Positions 47,413 to 58,194 of a stretch of 64,000 nt of DNA are shown here, piece by piece (the first letter of the stretch is position 1; every line of letters begins with the position of its first letter). The DNA is from Tiliqua scincoides (Eukaryota > Chordata > Lepidosauria > Squamata > Scincidae). A program made the translations under genes and the position numbers. The notes beneath the pieces are model-generated. The model was given only the letters and a program-made list of their open reading frames with translations. It had not been told where the DNA came from and ran no database searches. The DNA lies in contig NC_089821.1 in assembly GCF_035046505.1 (NCBI RefSeq), positions 39,985,348 through 40,049,347 of the forward strand, written 5' to 3'.

Positions 47413-47560
47413 TTGAGGTCCATGCAGCTTGTGAACCATCAAGACAAACACAGCCCATCACCAGTTTGATTAACTTCCTATTTCAGCTGCTTGCCTAGGA
47501 GCAAGCTGCAAAAGCATCTGGTGGGCAAGAATACATGCTAACCCCAATGTGGCTAAATGT
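47413..47560. mobile_element. MITE related to the 27523 copy, diverged
   Basis: AGGTCCATGCAGCTTGTGAA, CATCAAGACAAACACAGCCC and CAAGCTGCAAAAGCATCTGG fit the family. Right end not clear. Confidence 0.5.
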
Positions 47561-47956
47561 AGTCATGACTAAAGCTCTGTGCAGATGTTTGAGCCACTCC
47601 ACCTGAATGTGTTTAAGGTAAGGAAACATCAGGCTTCACATCTCTGCCATACATGCATTTGCAGGCACTTCTGCAACATACTTACACGTGCATGTGTGTA
47701 CGAACATAGACACCTTTCTCCACCATCACAAACACTGCCAAAACAAGATTCCCAATCACACAGCAAGGTGTGCATAAGGATTCCTATGTATGACGTTGCA
47801 GATATACTCACATTCATATGCACTGCAGATGCAGAGCCAACCTGCATTCATGGAGCATTTAGGAGCCCCATCCAAACTCCTGAGCTTACATCCCTTTGGA
47901 ACCAGCAGAACTGGTTAGTTGCAAATAACTGAAGTTTCTTCTTTCAGTGGGACATG

Positions 47957-48046
47957 CAACACAACCCTATGCATGTTGACTTAGAAACAAGTTCCATTGA
48001 GTTCATTGGGGTTTAGTCCCTGGTGAGTCTGTTTAGGATTAGGACC
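47957..48046. mobile_element. P1 short palindromic MITE, diverged
   Basis: ACACAACCCTATGCATG, then GTTCCATTGAGTTCATTGGG, ending TTTAGGATTAGGACCC. Confidence 0.75.
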
Positions 48047-48178
48047 CATAATCACAATTAAGTTCAACGGGATCAGAACTGCTGTGATTGGCTTGGTAAA
48101 TTACAAATTGTGTAGGCTGGCATGGATGCAGTGGTCCTAACAATGCTTTGTATGGTATCAGCAGCAGTGACATTCTAA

Positions 48179-48230
48179 GGGCCAAGTCCTATCTAACTTT
48201 CTAGTACTAATGCAGCCATGTCAACAGGGT

Positions 48231-48292
<62 letters not shown>

Positions 48293-48430
48293 GGTATTTA
48301 ATATACAGGGTGTATTCTGTATCCTGCAATGGGGGTACCTACCTTCTCAAGGTAAGGGAACATTTGTTCCCTTACTTTGTGGCTGCACTGTGATTGCATC
48401 ACTGCTGGAAAGTTGACTAGGATTGGGCCC
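48179..48430. mobile_element. P2 palindromic MITE carrying a (TAA)n microsatellite
   Basis: Ends GGGCCAAGTCCTATCTAAC / GTTGACTAGGATTGGGCCC, TAA on both sides. A (TAA)n run at about 48230-48291 has expanded inside its left arm. Confidence 0.88.
48230..48291 (+). repeat. (TAA)n microsatellite
   Basis: About 20 uninterrupted TAA units, inside the P2 MITE at 48179-48430. Confidence 0.97.
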
Positions 48431-51055
48431 TAAGTTTGCTTAGTAGGACCAAGATGACTGATTCTGCCTCAGATATCAATAAGCCCCTAAAAACTATCTG
48501 TTCAAATTTGCTCAAGCCATGTAGGCACACTCACATAAAGCAATGAATGCATGGTTGGACACCCACATGATTTGTAATGGCGAGAGTGACAAAACATTGA
48601 AACTTGGTAGTCATGTGAAGTGGAACCTTCATGTTTTGGGATGGCACTAAGCCCACTAGGGAAACCCCTAATTTTCTTGAGTAGTTACAATAACTCAAAT
48701 TATCTATGTACTGCTACACATAAGCAGCAAACTCTGTAATTCAGCACCACACCAGTTGCCTTGCTGGCACCACCATAAAATGAATGTTACTTGTGAGTTG
48801 GGCTTATATACTTTTAAAATGTTACACTGAAGTACCTGTCACTTTGGCTGACGTTTTTAATACCTATCACCTTAATTAAAATGATAAATTACACACTAGA
48901 AGCCCAATAAAATTTCCTGCTAGGCACCTTGAAAACAGCATATTGGAGAGTGTTACCATATTTCTGATCATTTGTCAATAATGTTGATATTGTTAGGCCC
49001 ACGTAATAGAGGAATATTTCCATTCCAAAGCCTTCCAAGTATCTCTCCAGATACAAGGTAAGGAATTTTTTTTTTCCCCCCACCAAATATTTCATTCCAC
49101 CATGGGGAAGTTTCTGTGCACCTTTTTCATTACTTAACTTTTTAAAGTGGAACACTAAAGGAAATATAAGAATCTGTACTGTGCTTTTAATATAAAGAAG
49201 TGCAATTCCTTGAGACTAGTCAAGAAATTAATGGTATTTATCTCTGGGTAAAAGCTGTGACATGGTTTGTTTTAAAATTTGGTTTCAATTTGTTTTTATC
49301 ATTAGCTTCATCATGTATTGATCATTGTAGGAGTATGGTGTCCTTAAGTTTACAAAGGCTTGGCAGTTATAGTAGAGGTATTTCCTTTTAGCAGCACTAA
49401 GAGTAGCTCGGATATTGCAAAATCCAGTCTTAGGGTTGATTTATGTAACTGTATTTTTTTACAGGGCAACCAGAATTTCCTTGTGATAATTTTGTTTGAC
49501 ATTCCTATCATTTTATTAACTTCTTAGTGAGGCATACAATTAACAAATTCTCATGTGAATATGAACGATGGCTAAGTCTGTATTGCTTCTTCCCACACCC
49601 TTTAAGAAAAATTCTGTAATTCTTAGTGCCCAGTGACAACACATTCAGAACTATCACACAACACAGTCTTCCTTGGACTGTACAGCTTTAGAATGTAGCT
49701 GGGGATGTAGCATGCTTGAAATGTGAATGTTTATCTTTTGTTTAAAAAAATCAAAAAATTCCATTAACATAGAGAATGCAGTATGGAGCTGTTCTCATTG
49801 AAATGCTGTGTGAGATGCTCAGTGATATTATTCGTAAAATAAAATTAAAATTTCAAGTTATATGGTACTCTGTTTTGCATTCCGAAGTGATATAGTCCTG
49901 GGAGGATTGTACCATGTGTGAGTTGGGGAGGTATGTGCTGTATGTTTCTTTTGGCAGAAAAATGGACATAAAGGAAATTCAATATCCCCATTTCAAGAAA
50001 TGGTTCTGTTTCATTTGCAAGAATTCTGGAGGGCACTGATGCAGAGCTCTGTGCAAGCAGGCTCTCTTACTTATGCAGAACATTCTCCAATACTGAGGCA
50101 AGGGGAGCTGCCCCTATCTTCATAGAGCTAGATGAGCTCACTTCAACCCCCCCTATGAGTGCTGGAGCCTCTAAGTGAGGGCTTCTGTATCAGGTTTGTC
50201 TGTTCAATTATTCATGTATGTGATTTTATATATACAGTATATACCATAAGTGCAATTCATTATTTTGTGTTTTAATGGAAATCACTGTGCCTGATTTATG
50301 GATTTTAGAGTTACTAGTCATGAATTAAACCAAAAGGCATCATTCTAGGAATTCTCTTCTTTGTGGAAGAGGACCTTTTGAAACTCCCCCCTGCCAACTG
50401 TCCAAATATGAAACAGCTGCCTAGCTGCCTTACCAAGAAGTTTTTATTGTTAAAATAAAAGTAGAATTTGTTTTGGAAAAAAAAAAAACACACATCTTCA
50501 TTGTAAAACTCATGTTTGGTTTACAATTAGAGAAAAGTCACATGGTCCCCAAAAGCCCCGAGCTTGGTTTTTTTTTTAATATATATATATATATTGAAAA
50601 TATATTTAAAAAACATAAAAATCTATATTTAAACATATATTATATGTTAATTAGTACACTTAAATATAGCTTAATTATATTTACAGTGTGACGCAGATGA
50701 TTGCAAGATTTAATGCCAGATTAAATTTTTTCCAAAAATCCCATAAAATTATATAAATATACAATAAATATTTGTTACACATGGTGAATAAGAGAGAACA
50801 AGGCCACAGACATTAACTTACATTTGCAAGAATTTTTAACAAAACAATAGGGCCAACAACATGCACAAAGTACTTTTTGCCACAAACAGATCACAGCAAA
50901 AACTTCAATTGAGTGACATTTTTGACACCTCAGTTTAACTACAACTGCCAAGCCTGTGATCATGTATTTTGCCATAATAGATCTGGCAAACAGTAGCTAT
51001 GGGTGTTAAGAATAGTGCTTGTTTTGGCCTACAAAACAAAACAAAACAAACTTTA
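48431..51055. other. Intergenic, AT-rich
   Basis: No exon recognised. The block 50690-50990 contains TTGTTACACATGG and GAGAACAAGG stretches, looks less decayed than its surroundings and could be a conserved non-coding or transcript-end segment. That is only an impression. Confidence 0.4.
50576..50660. repeat. AT-rich low-complexity stretch
   Basis: An ATATAT run and adjoining ATATTTAAA-type sequence, more than 85% A/T by eye. Confidence 0.8.
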
Positions 51056-51145
51056 CAGCACAATCCTATGCTGGTCTACTCAAAATTAAGTCCCATTTAA
51101 TTCAGTGGAGCTTGCTCCCAGGTCTGTGTGTCTACGATTGCGGCC
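51056..51145. mobile_element. P1 short palindromic MITE
   Basis: CAGCACAATCCTATGCTGG, then AAGTCCCATTTAATTCAGTG, ending CTACGATTGCGGCC; left flank TTA. Confidence 0.82.
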
Positions 51146-52382
51146 TTGGAGGGATTAAGTAAATTTTACTGATATGTTGCATAACGTTCATTTGTAGTTC
51201 CTTTTGCCAAACAGGGATCAGTAATTGTTTTTGATGGTTTGCGTGCTTACCACATACAACTCTTATTCCCAGTTTAGTACTGCTAGATAATTTAGTAGCA
51301 ATCTCAGTTTTTAATCTGTGATCCTAAAACCAAAGTTATTCCACAGTAATCCCATTATAGCTAAAAGGCACTGCTCTGAAATATAATGGTTGGAGGACCT
51401 GAGTCTTAAATTGTGCTTTTCAAAGGTTGAAGGACCCATCAGTCAATTTCCACTCATTGAAGATTTCACCAGTCCAAAAGAATTCTCATTTTTATTTGAA
51501 GGACTGTTGGAATCTGATGTTATTTTTTTTAACAATCTTGTGACGTATCATGCCCATCAGGGAAAATCTTTAAAGCAATGAATACTGCATATGCCCATAC
51601 CTTTATCTAGAAGTTCATTTTCTATCCTGCTAGTTATGGAATATATGTCAGCAAAAACAGCTTCCTTCCACTGTTAAAAAGGAAAGTCAAATTTCAATTT
51701 GTTTAATCCAGAGATAAGAGTGGACTCATATTTCAAGAATCTTTTATACAGGCCAAATTGGAAAAATATGTTTGCTGTACGATTATTTTATTTCCACATT
51801 TTCCCTTCATTTGGACTGTAGACTCACTAATTTATCTAGCTAATGGACCATCGCAAATTTATTATGAGAATTTAGGTGACTGATTTAAGGTGTCACTAAG
51901 TGAAAGATAGTTGACATAGTTATATAGAAGGTAATGTTGGAACATAATCTGCTTGTATCACAACAGATGTTTTTGAGAACATATCTGCTCTTGCTTTGCT
52001 ACATAAAGTTAGGATTCTGTAATATCAACCAACAAAAAGGGGACTGTGTTAGTGGATCTGAAAGAAATCAGGATCACAATTTTCTCATTGCATAAAAACA
52101 CACTTCAAAGAGAAAACAATGGTTCCCCCCACCCTCAAATTCCCTTTCAAATATGTGAACAAAAGCACCTACTTGCTTGCAGCACAATTTTACGAAGTTT
52201 ACCATTCTAACTGTATGGATTAATGTAACCCAAATATTTTTTTCCTGCCCATGAATTGTGTCAATGGTAAATATTTGCTGAAATATTCTGGTGAAGATAC
52301 CCTGGGACAGAAGTTAATGTTAATGGAAGGAACTGTCATCAGACTGAAAGGGTGGTTCAGCCCCACTTGGGTCTCTCACTTA
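51146..52382. other. Intergenic or far 3' region of BDNF, no feature recognised
   Basis: AT-rich. TTTATT (minus-strand AATAAA) near 51493 and 51789 could be distal poly(A) signals, but nothing distinguishes them. Confidence 0.35.
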
Positions 52383-52472
52383 GGGCACAATCCTATGCAC
52401 GTCTACTTGGAAGTAAGTCCCATTGTGTTCAGTAGGGCTTGCTCCCAGGAAAGTGTGCATAGGATTACAGCC
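52383..52472. mobile_element. P1 short palindromic MITE, well preserved
   Basis: 90 bp, GGGCACAATCCTATGCACG ... GTCCCATTGTGTTCAGTAGG ... GCATAGGATTACAGCC, with TTA on both sides (52380-52382 and 52473-52475). Confidence 0.92.
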
Positions 52473-53878
52473 TTAATTAGACAAAGCATCTGTTTTCCTT
52501 TAAAGTTTAAACTAACAACCATTTACCTGGGCAGATTTGATTAAAAGAACATCTACCTGCATATTGTCATTGACCAACTGAGGTGTGTTTTTTTTTAAAG
52601 AGTGAACACATGTCAAAGGATAGTGAATACCTTTCAAGTAGAAGCATGTAAAAAACTTATTTTTCAAAAAGTCCAGTTTTTGTTTATATCCAAATTGTAG
52701 CTCCCATAATTGCATGACTGGGAGCTAATAATAATGGCTGGGCTACTTTCCACTGTCAAATTAATAACTAGTAGCTGAAATTAACATGTACTGTATCTAG
52801 ATTGCTATCTTTTAAGGCACATAGCTTAAGATCGGAGTGTTTAAAGTGTGCAGATGTCACCTGAAAAGTGTTGCATTTGTGTTTGTGACCTAGTTCACAA
52901 ACACCAGACAAAATGTGTCTGGGCAGAACCGCTTCAGACTACAAGTAGGGGCTCATAGTTTTAAATGCTCCTTTGGACAAGACAAAAAAATTCCTGCACA
53001 TAGAAAATTAGATCAGGAGAGTGTGCTAACGCTAGTTTTCTATGTAGGAACGCATTTTCTTCTTTCTGGGTGAGTATTCCATCTGCATTCTATAGTGGCA
53101 TAGAATAGACACGAGTTTCCTTCCTCATTTGTTGTTTAAAAACCAGGCCTCCATCACAGCAATGACCAATATTTAGCAAAACTTATCATCTTTGTTATGA
53201 AATATGAATGGGGATACCCCTGGCTAAATGACATTGTGTACATCATAACACATGAGTCTTACGATGTGTGCCTTAAAAACCAAATGCCTTTAGTCAGAAA
53301 GTTGTCAAGCTAAGTTCTTGCTGTGGTATTTCTAACATATTGCAGTTATTTGTGTTGCAGGTTGTGCTGGATTTGCTGATCATTATCCAAGGCCTAAGGC
53401 TTCAGTCCTGTGCTCTGTTACTCACATATGCATCCCACTGAAATCAACTGCAATTAAAGTGCATGCAGCTGATGCCAGGATTGCTTCCTAGGATTTATTT
53501 TTAAACCAAGAACTGTGCTTCTACAGGTTTATGTTCCCTGTAGGAGTTAAGGCTATTGTGTGCTACCCCTTAGAGAGCAATAGACCCTTACAGTCATAAT
53601 TAGATGCAACAGGTAGTTGGGTTTTGAGGTAGAAGGCTCTGTCTACCTGATTCCAGAGCCACTCCTTTAGGCCTGGATTCTTGCATGTTATCTCAAGTGC
53701 AGAAAGTTGTAAGTATTTGAGAACTAGGACATACTCGACATTCCTTTTTGCAATAAGAACATCAGGCTGTACTGCTTATATTTATTCACAGGGAAAGCCA
53801 TTCCTGTTTCATAGAGCCTCTGTGGGCCAAGTTCAGTAGCAAGTGCCACTCCTTCCATTGCCAACATAAAACAATTAA

Positions 53879-54056
53879 GGTCTAAATTCTAACCAACTTT
53901 CCAGCACTGGCATAACTATGCCAATGGTATGTGTACTGCATCCTGCAGTTGGGTGGCACTCACAGAGTTCTCCTCACAATAAGGGAAGGTTTGTTCCCTT
54001 ACCACAGAGCTGCACTGCCTTATGTTGATGCTGGAATGTGGGCAAGGATTGCTCTG
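53879..54056. mobile_element. P2 palindromic MITE downstream of BDNF
   Basis: Begins GGTCTAAATTCTAACCAAC and ends GGCAAGGATTGCTCTG, TAA on both sides. Keeps ACTGCATCCTGCAGTTGG and AAGGTTTGTTCCCTTACC. It lies about 1.2-1.4 kb after the BDNF stop, inside the span expected for the long 3'UTR. Confidence 0.85.
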
Positions 54057-54975
54057 TAAGTCATATACCATCATGGATGGGATGGATCCATAACTCACAA
54101 CATTGTGGTATTCCCAGTGTATTTTCTAAAGTACAGCCTGACATCTGTGTACTTTTTTCCTTGCTGAGGTTTTCTGATCCAGATACAAAAACTATTCATC
54201 TCTGATCCAGTGTTAGTTGCATGACTGCTGATCCTGGGTGAGGACCTATATCCCCAGCCTCATCAACAGATGTATCTATCAAGCTCAATATGGCCTGACT
54301 AAATATTGTGAAGTAAGCATGTCAGTTAGACTGGGGATGTTTTCTGCAAATCTTTGTTCTCAACACCCAGGGAAAGTGGAAAATATATATTTTTTCCTGG
54401 ATATATACTGATATATTGATGGGCAATTTGTTTCCATCCCAAGAGAGGAACAGTGTAGTGAGAGTCCACATACAAACATGATACAAGCAAAATGCAGAGG
54501 TTTTTTTTTAAAGCAACAATAAAAGAATAGCATGTACCTATGGAAGTGCTGCTTGAAGACTAGAAAAGAGCACTGGGAGGAACATCAACATTGTCTTTTT
54601 TCAGTTGCCTCTTTTTTATTATTTTTTTCAGTAGTCTGATTTGATATTGCAAACACCTTCACAACATACAAAAAAACCCAAATTTGTTTTATCCAGAACA
54701 TATATGGTGATGACAAGGAGTTCTCCCTTCTTTTAAAACCATGTGGGAATTTTAAAATTAAAAAAAAAAAAATCAACAGTAAAACTATGACAACAGCACC
54801 TTGACATTGTTTTAATTCCAACGCTACCAGAAGAATTTTAAAGCAGTAAACAGATATAATACTAACAGGAATAAAGATACTTACTGTCTAAAATGTAAAC
54901 GGAATGTTTTGGTTCAATTTTTTTTTCTGAAAGAGGACAGTTTATCATCAATTCACAATTGAAGCAGCATGCAAT

Positions 54976-54981
54976 TTTATT
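54976..54981 (-). promoter_or_regulatory. BDNF: Proximal poly(A) signal AATAAA of BDNF
   Basis: TTTATT on the plus strand reads AATAAA on the minus strand, about 310 bases after the BDNF stop codon. That distance agrees with the short 3'UTR isoform known in mammals. A second AATAAA at 54615-54620 is a weaker candidate. Confidence 0.6.
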
Positions 54982-55290
54982 TTTTTAAAACTTTTTTTTT
55001 TTAAACGTTTTCAATTCTTGGCAACGGCAACAAACCACAATGTTAGAGGAATGGAATGCAATTTTTTTTCTCAAAGTTGTGCGCAAATGGATATCTTTTT
55101 CTCTCTTTTGTTCCCCTTTAGGTCATGGATATGTTCAATAAATAGATTGTGGAACCACTGTACTGTATAAACTTCATTTATACATGCAGTCCATAAAATT
55201 ATTTTCTTTCTTACTGAATAATTTACCCTGTTATGTATATATACAAATAGATAAATTTTGTCTCAATATAATCTATACAACATGAATCCA

Positions 55291-56031
55291 CTATCTTCCC
55301 CTTTTTATGGTCAGTGTACAAACACAAGAAGTGTCTATTCTTATAAACCGCCATCCAACTCTCTTTTTGTTATCCATGGTGAGAGCTCGCACATAAGACT
55401 GGGTAGTTCGGCACTGGGAATTCCAGTACCTCTTGTCTATGCCCCTGCAGCCCTCTTTCGTATAACCTTTCGAGTTGCATTTGGTCTCATAAAAATATTG
55501 CTTCAGTTGGCCTTTGGGTACTGGAACTTTTTCCAGAACTGTAACCGTTGCCCCTGACATGTCCACCGCAGTCTTTTTCTCAGCTGCTGTGACCCACTCA
55601 CTAGTACTGTCACACACACTCAGCTCCCCACGGCGAGCAGGATCAGAGTGACGGCGAACCCTCATGGACATGTTTGCAGCATCCAAGTAATTTTTATACT
55701 CCTCAAGCAGAAAGAGCAGTGGAGGCTCCAAAGGCACTTGACTGCTTAGCATAACCCGAGATGAGTACAAGTCTGCATCCTTATTCTCCTTGCTGGGCTG
55801 GATGACTTGCTGCTCATCCAGAAGCTCCTCTATGACATGTTCAAAAGTATCTGCCAAAGATGTCAATCCTCTTGATGCATCAATGGGCCCTCCAAGGTCC
55901 TCCAGAGTTCCCTGTGCCCGAAGACCAGGATAAGCCAAGCTGCCTTGTCCTCTGATGCTAACTTCTTTCATTGGGGCAGCTTTCATGCAACTGAAGTATG
56001 AAATAACCATAGTAAGAAAAAGGATGGTCAT
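55291..56031 (-). CDS. BDNF: Brain-derived neurotrophic factor (prepro-BDNF), complete coding region
   Basis: Encodes 246 residues of the secreted neurotrophin that signals through TrkB and, as proBDNF, p75NTR. Visible parts: signal peptide about 1-18 ([18 protein letters not shown]), prodomain 19-127 with an RGLTSL stretch (54-59, the SKI-1/S1P-type site) and Val66 at the position of the human Val66Met variant, an N-glycosylation site NMS at 120-122, a furin site RVRR at 124-127, then a 119-residue mature factor starting HSDPARR. Its six cystine-knot cysteines are present (140, 185, 195, 207, 236, 238). The start is the ATG matching the usual MTILF start. The frame stays open a few codons upstream (FHQVKRV), but only through a GTG, matching the usual beginning of the shared coding exon. 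Human BDNF is 247 residues, so the length is normal. Differences I recall from human in the mature part include His-to-Tyr at 202 and Ile-to-Val at 225. No break is seen. Identification is secure. Confidence 0.99.
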   Translation of the reverse strand: MTILFLTMVISYFSCMKAAPMKEVSIRGQGSLAYPGLRAQGTLEDLGGPIDASRGLTSLADTFEHVIEELLDEQQVIQPSKENKDADLYSSRVMLSSQVPLEPPLLFLLEEYKNYLDAANMSMRVRRHSDPARRGELSVCDSTSEWVTAAEKKTAVDMSGATVTVLEKVPVPKGQLKQYFYETKCNSKGYTKEGCRGIDKRYWNSQCRTTQSYVRALTMDNKKRVGWRFIRIDTSCVCTLTIKRGR

Positions 56032-56052
56032 CACTCTTTTCACTTGGTGGAA

Positions 56053-56070
56053 CTGTTAAAGAGAAAAAGA
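56053..56070 (-). promoter_or_regulatory. BDNF: Splice acceptor of the BDNF coding exon
   Basis: Read on the minus strand, a pyrimidine-rich run ends in TTTAACAG directly before TTCCACCAAGTG. This matches the 3' splice site of the common coding exon (exon IX in human numbering), to which all alternative 5' exons are joined. The exon therefore begins at 56052 and carries 21 untranslated bases before the ATG. Confidence 0.9.
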
Positions 56071-56940
56071 CAAAAAAGACATTCAAAACTGAAGGTTTTT
56101 TTTAATCATAAGGTTCAAACAATTATCATTTATTTTCACAACACTTGAAAAGGTTTTATCACTGTATCTCTAGAAATTTTCCTTTATACAGTTGAAATTA
56201 ATACCAGTTAGTATTCAGCTGCCCCCAAATCAAGCAACAGAAATCCTTGTTTGGAAATTGGCACATGAATCAGCTGTGGCAAGTGTGCAACAGGTTGCTG
56301 CACAAGGGACAGAAGCCATTTAACAATAGGGTAATGTGCATAGAACTATGTGTTACCCTCTTTAAATCCCAGCACAGCAGTGTTCATACGACTCAATATG
56401 TTCATATAGTTATAGCAACACCAATTATCCTACACCGCTAGGAACAAGTTAAAAATGCTGGCCTTGAAGTCTCAAGGCCCTTGCGCAGCAAATGTCACAT
56501 TTTAGGCATGATAATTAATTACCCTCTGTTTGCATGACAAGTGTTACAGCATGTTTGGAAAGGTTACTAAGCATCTGTGGTATGCCTGTAATAATTGGAA
56601 AAAAATCAGAAAGTTATTGTCTTTTACTGAGTGATCTCAGCATGAAGGTTGGAACTATATTAACTATTATCACTTTTTCCCCCTGAAAATCTTGCCTTGC
56701 TGTAACTATTTCTTAAGATACTAAACTAACATTTTAAAAACAAGGAAGCCTGTGAAGTTGCAGAACTTGATGCAAAGTTCTACAAGATTGTAAAATTACT
56801 TCATATAATATTTTCCCTGCAATAGTATATATCTGTGCCAAAACAGGCTGTGCTCCGGTTGGGGGGGGGGAACAGTGACAGGGAAGCTTGGGAGGGGAAT
56901 AGGGAAATATTTTTCTTTATCCCTCCATAAGCCCCTAGAC
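56071..56940 (-). other. BDNF intron, proximal part, unique sequence
   Basis: AT-rich intron upstream of the coding exon. I see no exon, repeat or RNA gene in it, apart from a short poly-G run near 56860. Confidence 0.5.
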
Positions 56941-57405
56941 CAGGGGTGCCCAAACCTCAGCCTGGGGGCCACTTGCGGCCCTCGAGACCTCTCAATGCAG
57001 CCCTCAGGGAGCCTCCAGTCTCCAATGAGCCTCTGGCCCTCTGGAGATTTGTTGAAGTCCGCACTGGCCCAATGCAACTGCTCTCAGCGTGAGGGCGACT
57101 GTTTGACCTCTCGTGTGAGCTGTGGGATGAGAGCTCCCTCAACTGCTTGCTCTTTCACATCTGTGATGTAGCAGCGGCAGCAAAGGAAAGGCCAGCCTTG
57201 CTTTGTGCAAGGTCTTTTATAGGCATTGAGCTATTGCAAGACCTTCATTCATTCATATAAGTTCATCTTTAATATAGTCATTTATGTAAACATATGTAAA
57301 TTTATTCAAATTTTAAATGTAAATTAATTCTTTTTTCCCCCCGGCCCCCGACACAGTGTCAGAGAGCTGATGTGGCCCTCCTGCCAAAAACTTTGGACAC
57401 CCCTG
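56941..57405. mobile_element. hAT-type non-autonomous transposon (CAGGGGTGCCCAAACC family) in the BDNF intron
   Basis: 465 bp, ends CAGGGGTGCCCAAACCTC / AACTTTGGACACCCCTG, perfect 8-bp duplication CCCTAGAC (56933-56940 and 57406-57413). The interior has GGGGGCCACTTGCGGCCCTC and an AT-rich right half. No transposase frame. The clean duplication suggests a moderate age. Confidence 0.92.
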
Positions 57406-57778
57406 CCCTAGACCACCAATGGGTTTCCTCAGACCTGTGCCATCTCTTTAGCTGGCGCAAGTCCCAGGGGACAAAGGGGGTATGCCTACTCGCTACAAAG
57501 GGGATAGCATCAGGTGCAGGTTCCCTGCATGTAAAAACAGAAAAACAATTTAAAATAAAGCAGATCCAACCATTTAAAATAATCAAGGAGAGATAAAAAT
57601 ATACTCCAATAGTAGCAGATATGGGACAGCTCACATTTGCAGCTTAGTATCTGGCCAAATAGACACATCTTGAGCTCCCCTTTAAGTGCAAAGGGGGAAG
57701 GCAGGTTTTGGAGCCCCTGCACATGTACCTGCAGCAGCATCTTTCCCCTAAGGTGTAATCTTATGAATCCGGGTAATA

Positions 57779-58095
57779 CAGTAGTGCCCCGAATTTGCGG
57801 GTCCCATTTCCGCAATTTCAGTTATCCATGGATCAAAAATATTTTTAAAAGTTATAGAAAATTCTCCTTCCTTCCCAGCCTGCCACCCTTCCCTCTCCGC
57901 CTCTTGCAGCACCTCAAGCAATAGCTCCCTCCAGCTCAGAGTGGCAATGGCTGTCAACATGGAAGCAGCCAACTAGTTCGTCACCCAGGCAGGACACCTC
58001 TGGGTCTTAAGGCCCACCATCTACAAATACTTTATTGTTTAGGGTTTGCTACTATCTGTGGTTTTGGGAATATTTGTGATATGGGGAGGCCATTG
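57779..58095. mobile_element. Tigger-like TA-flanked MITE in the BDNF intron
   Basis: TA at 57777-57778 and 58096-58097. Ends CAGTAGTGCCCCGAATTTGC and GATATGGGGAGGCCATTG are imperfect inverted repeats. Inner motifs such as TTCAGTTATCCATGG fit the Tigger/pogo style. 317 bp, non-coding. Confidence 0.72.
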
Positions 58096-58194
58096 TATGT
58101 GCAAATGAAGCAACTGCATGGTGGGACCAACTATGTACATTTTTCTCATTTGGTTAGTCCTGGAACGTGCTGGAATCCCTAGCATGTATGCACT

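Larger units (their letters stand above)
52300..55290 (-). other. BDNF: BDNF 3' untranslated region (extent approximate)
   Basis: BDNF is known to carry a short (about 0.35 kb) and a long (nearly 3 kb) 3'UTR in mammals, contained in the coding exon. The sequence after the stop is AT-rich, fitting this. The lower boundary given here is only the mammalian length transferred onto this sequence. Two palindromic MITEs (53879-54056 and 52383-52472) lie within that span, so the real end may lie further down. No distal poly(A) site was resolved. Confidence 0.5.

Noticed and set aside
50460-50990. Second transcript end or a conserved non-coding element downstream of BDNF
   Set aside because: Only a visual impression of low decay and AT-rich poly(A)-like motifs. 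Without alignment to other species it cannot be supported as a feature.
55258-55557. Plus-strand 99-codon frame over BDNF as an antisense gene
   Set aside because: It is the shadow of the conserved BDNF coding sequence. Antisense transcripts of BDNF are known in human but nothing here supports a protein.
56032-56043. An upstream start adding MKRV to BDNF
   Set aside because: The first codon there is GTG, not ATG, and the segment is the usual FHQVKRV run-in after the splice acceptor. The ATG at 56031 is the standard start.
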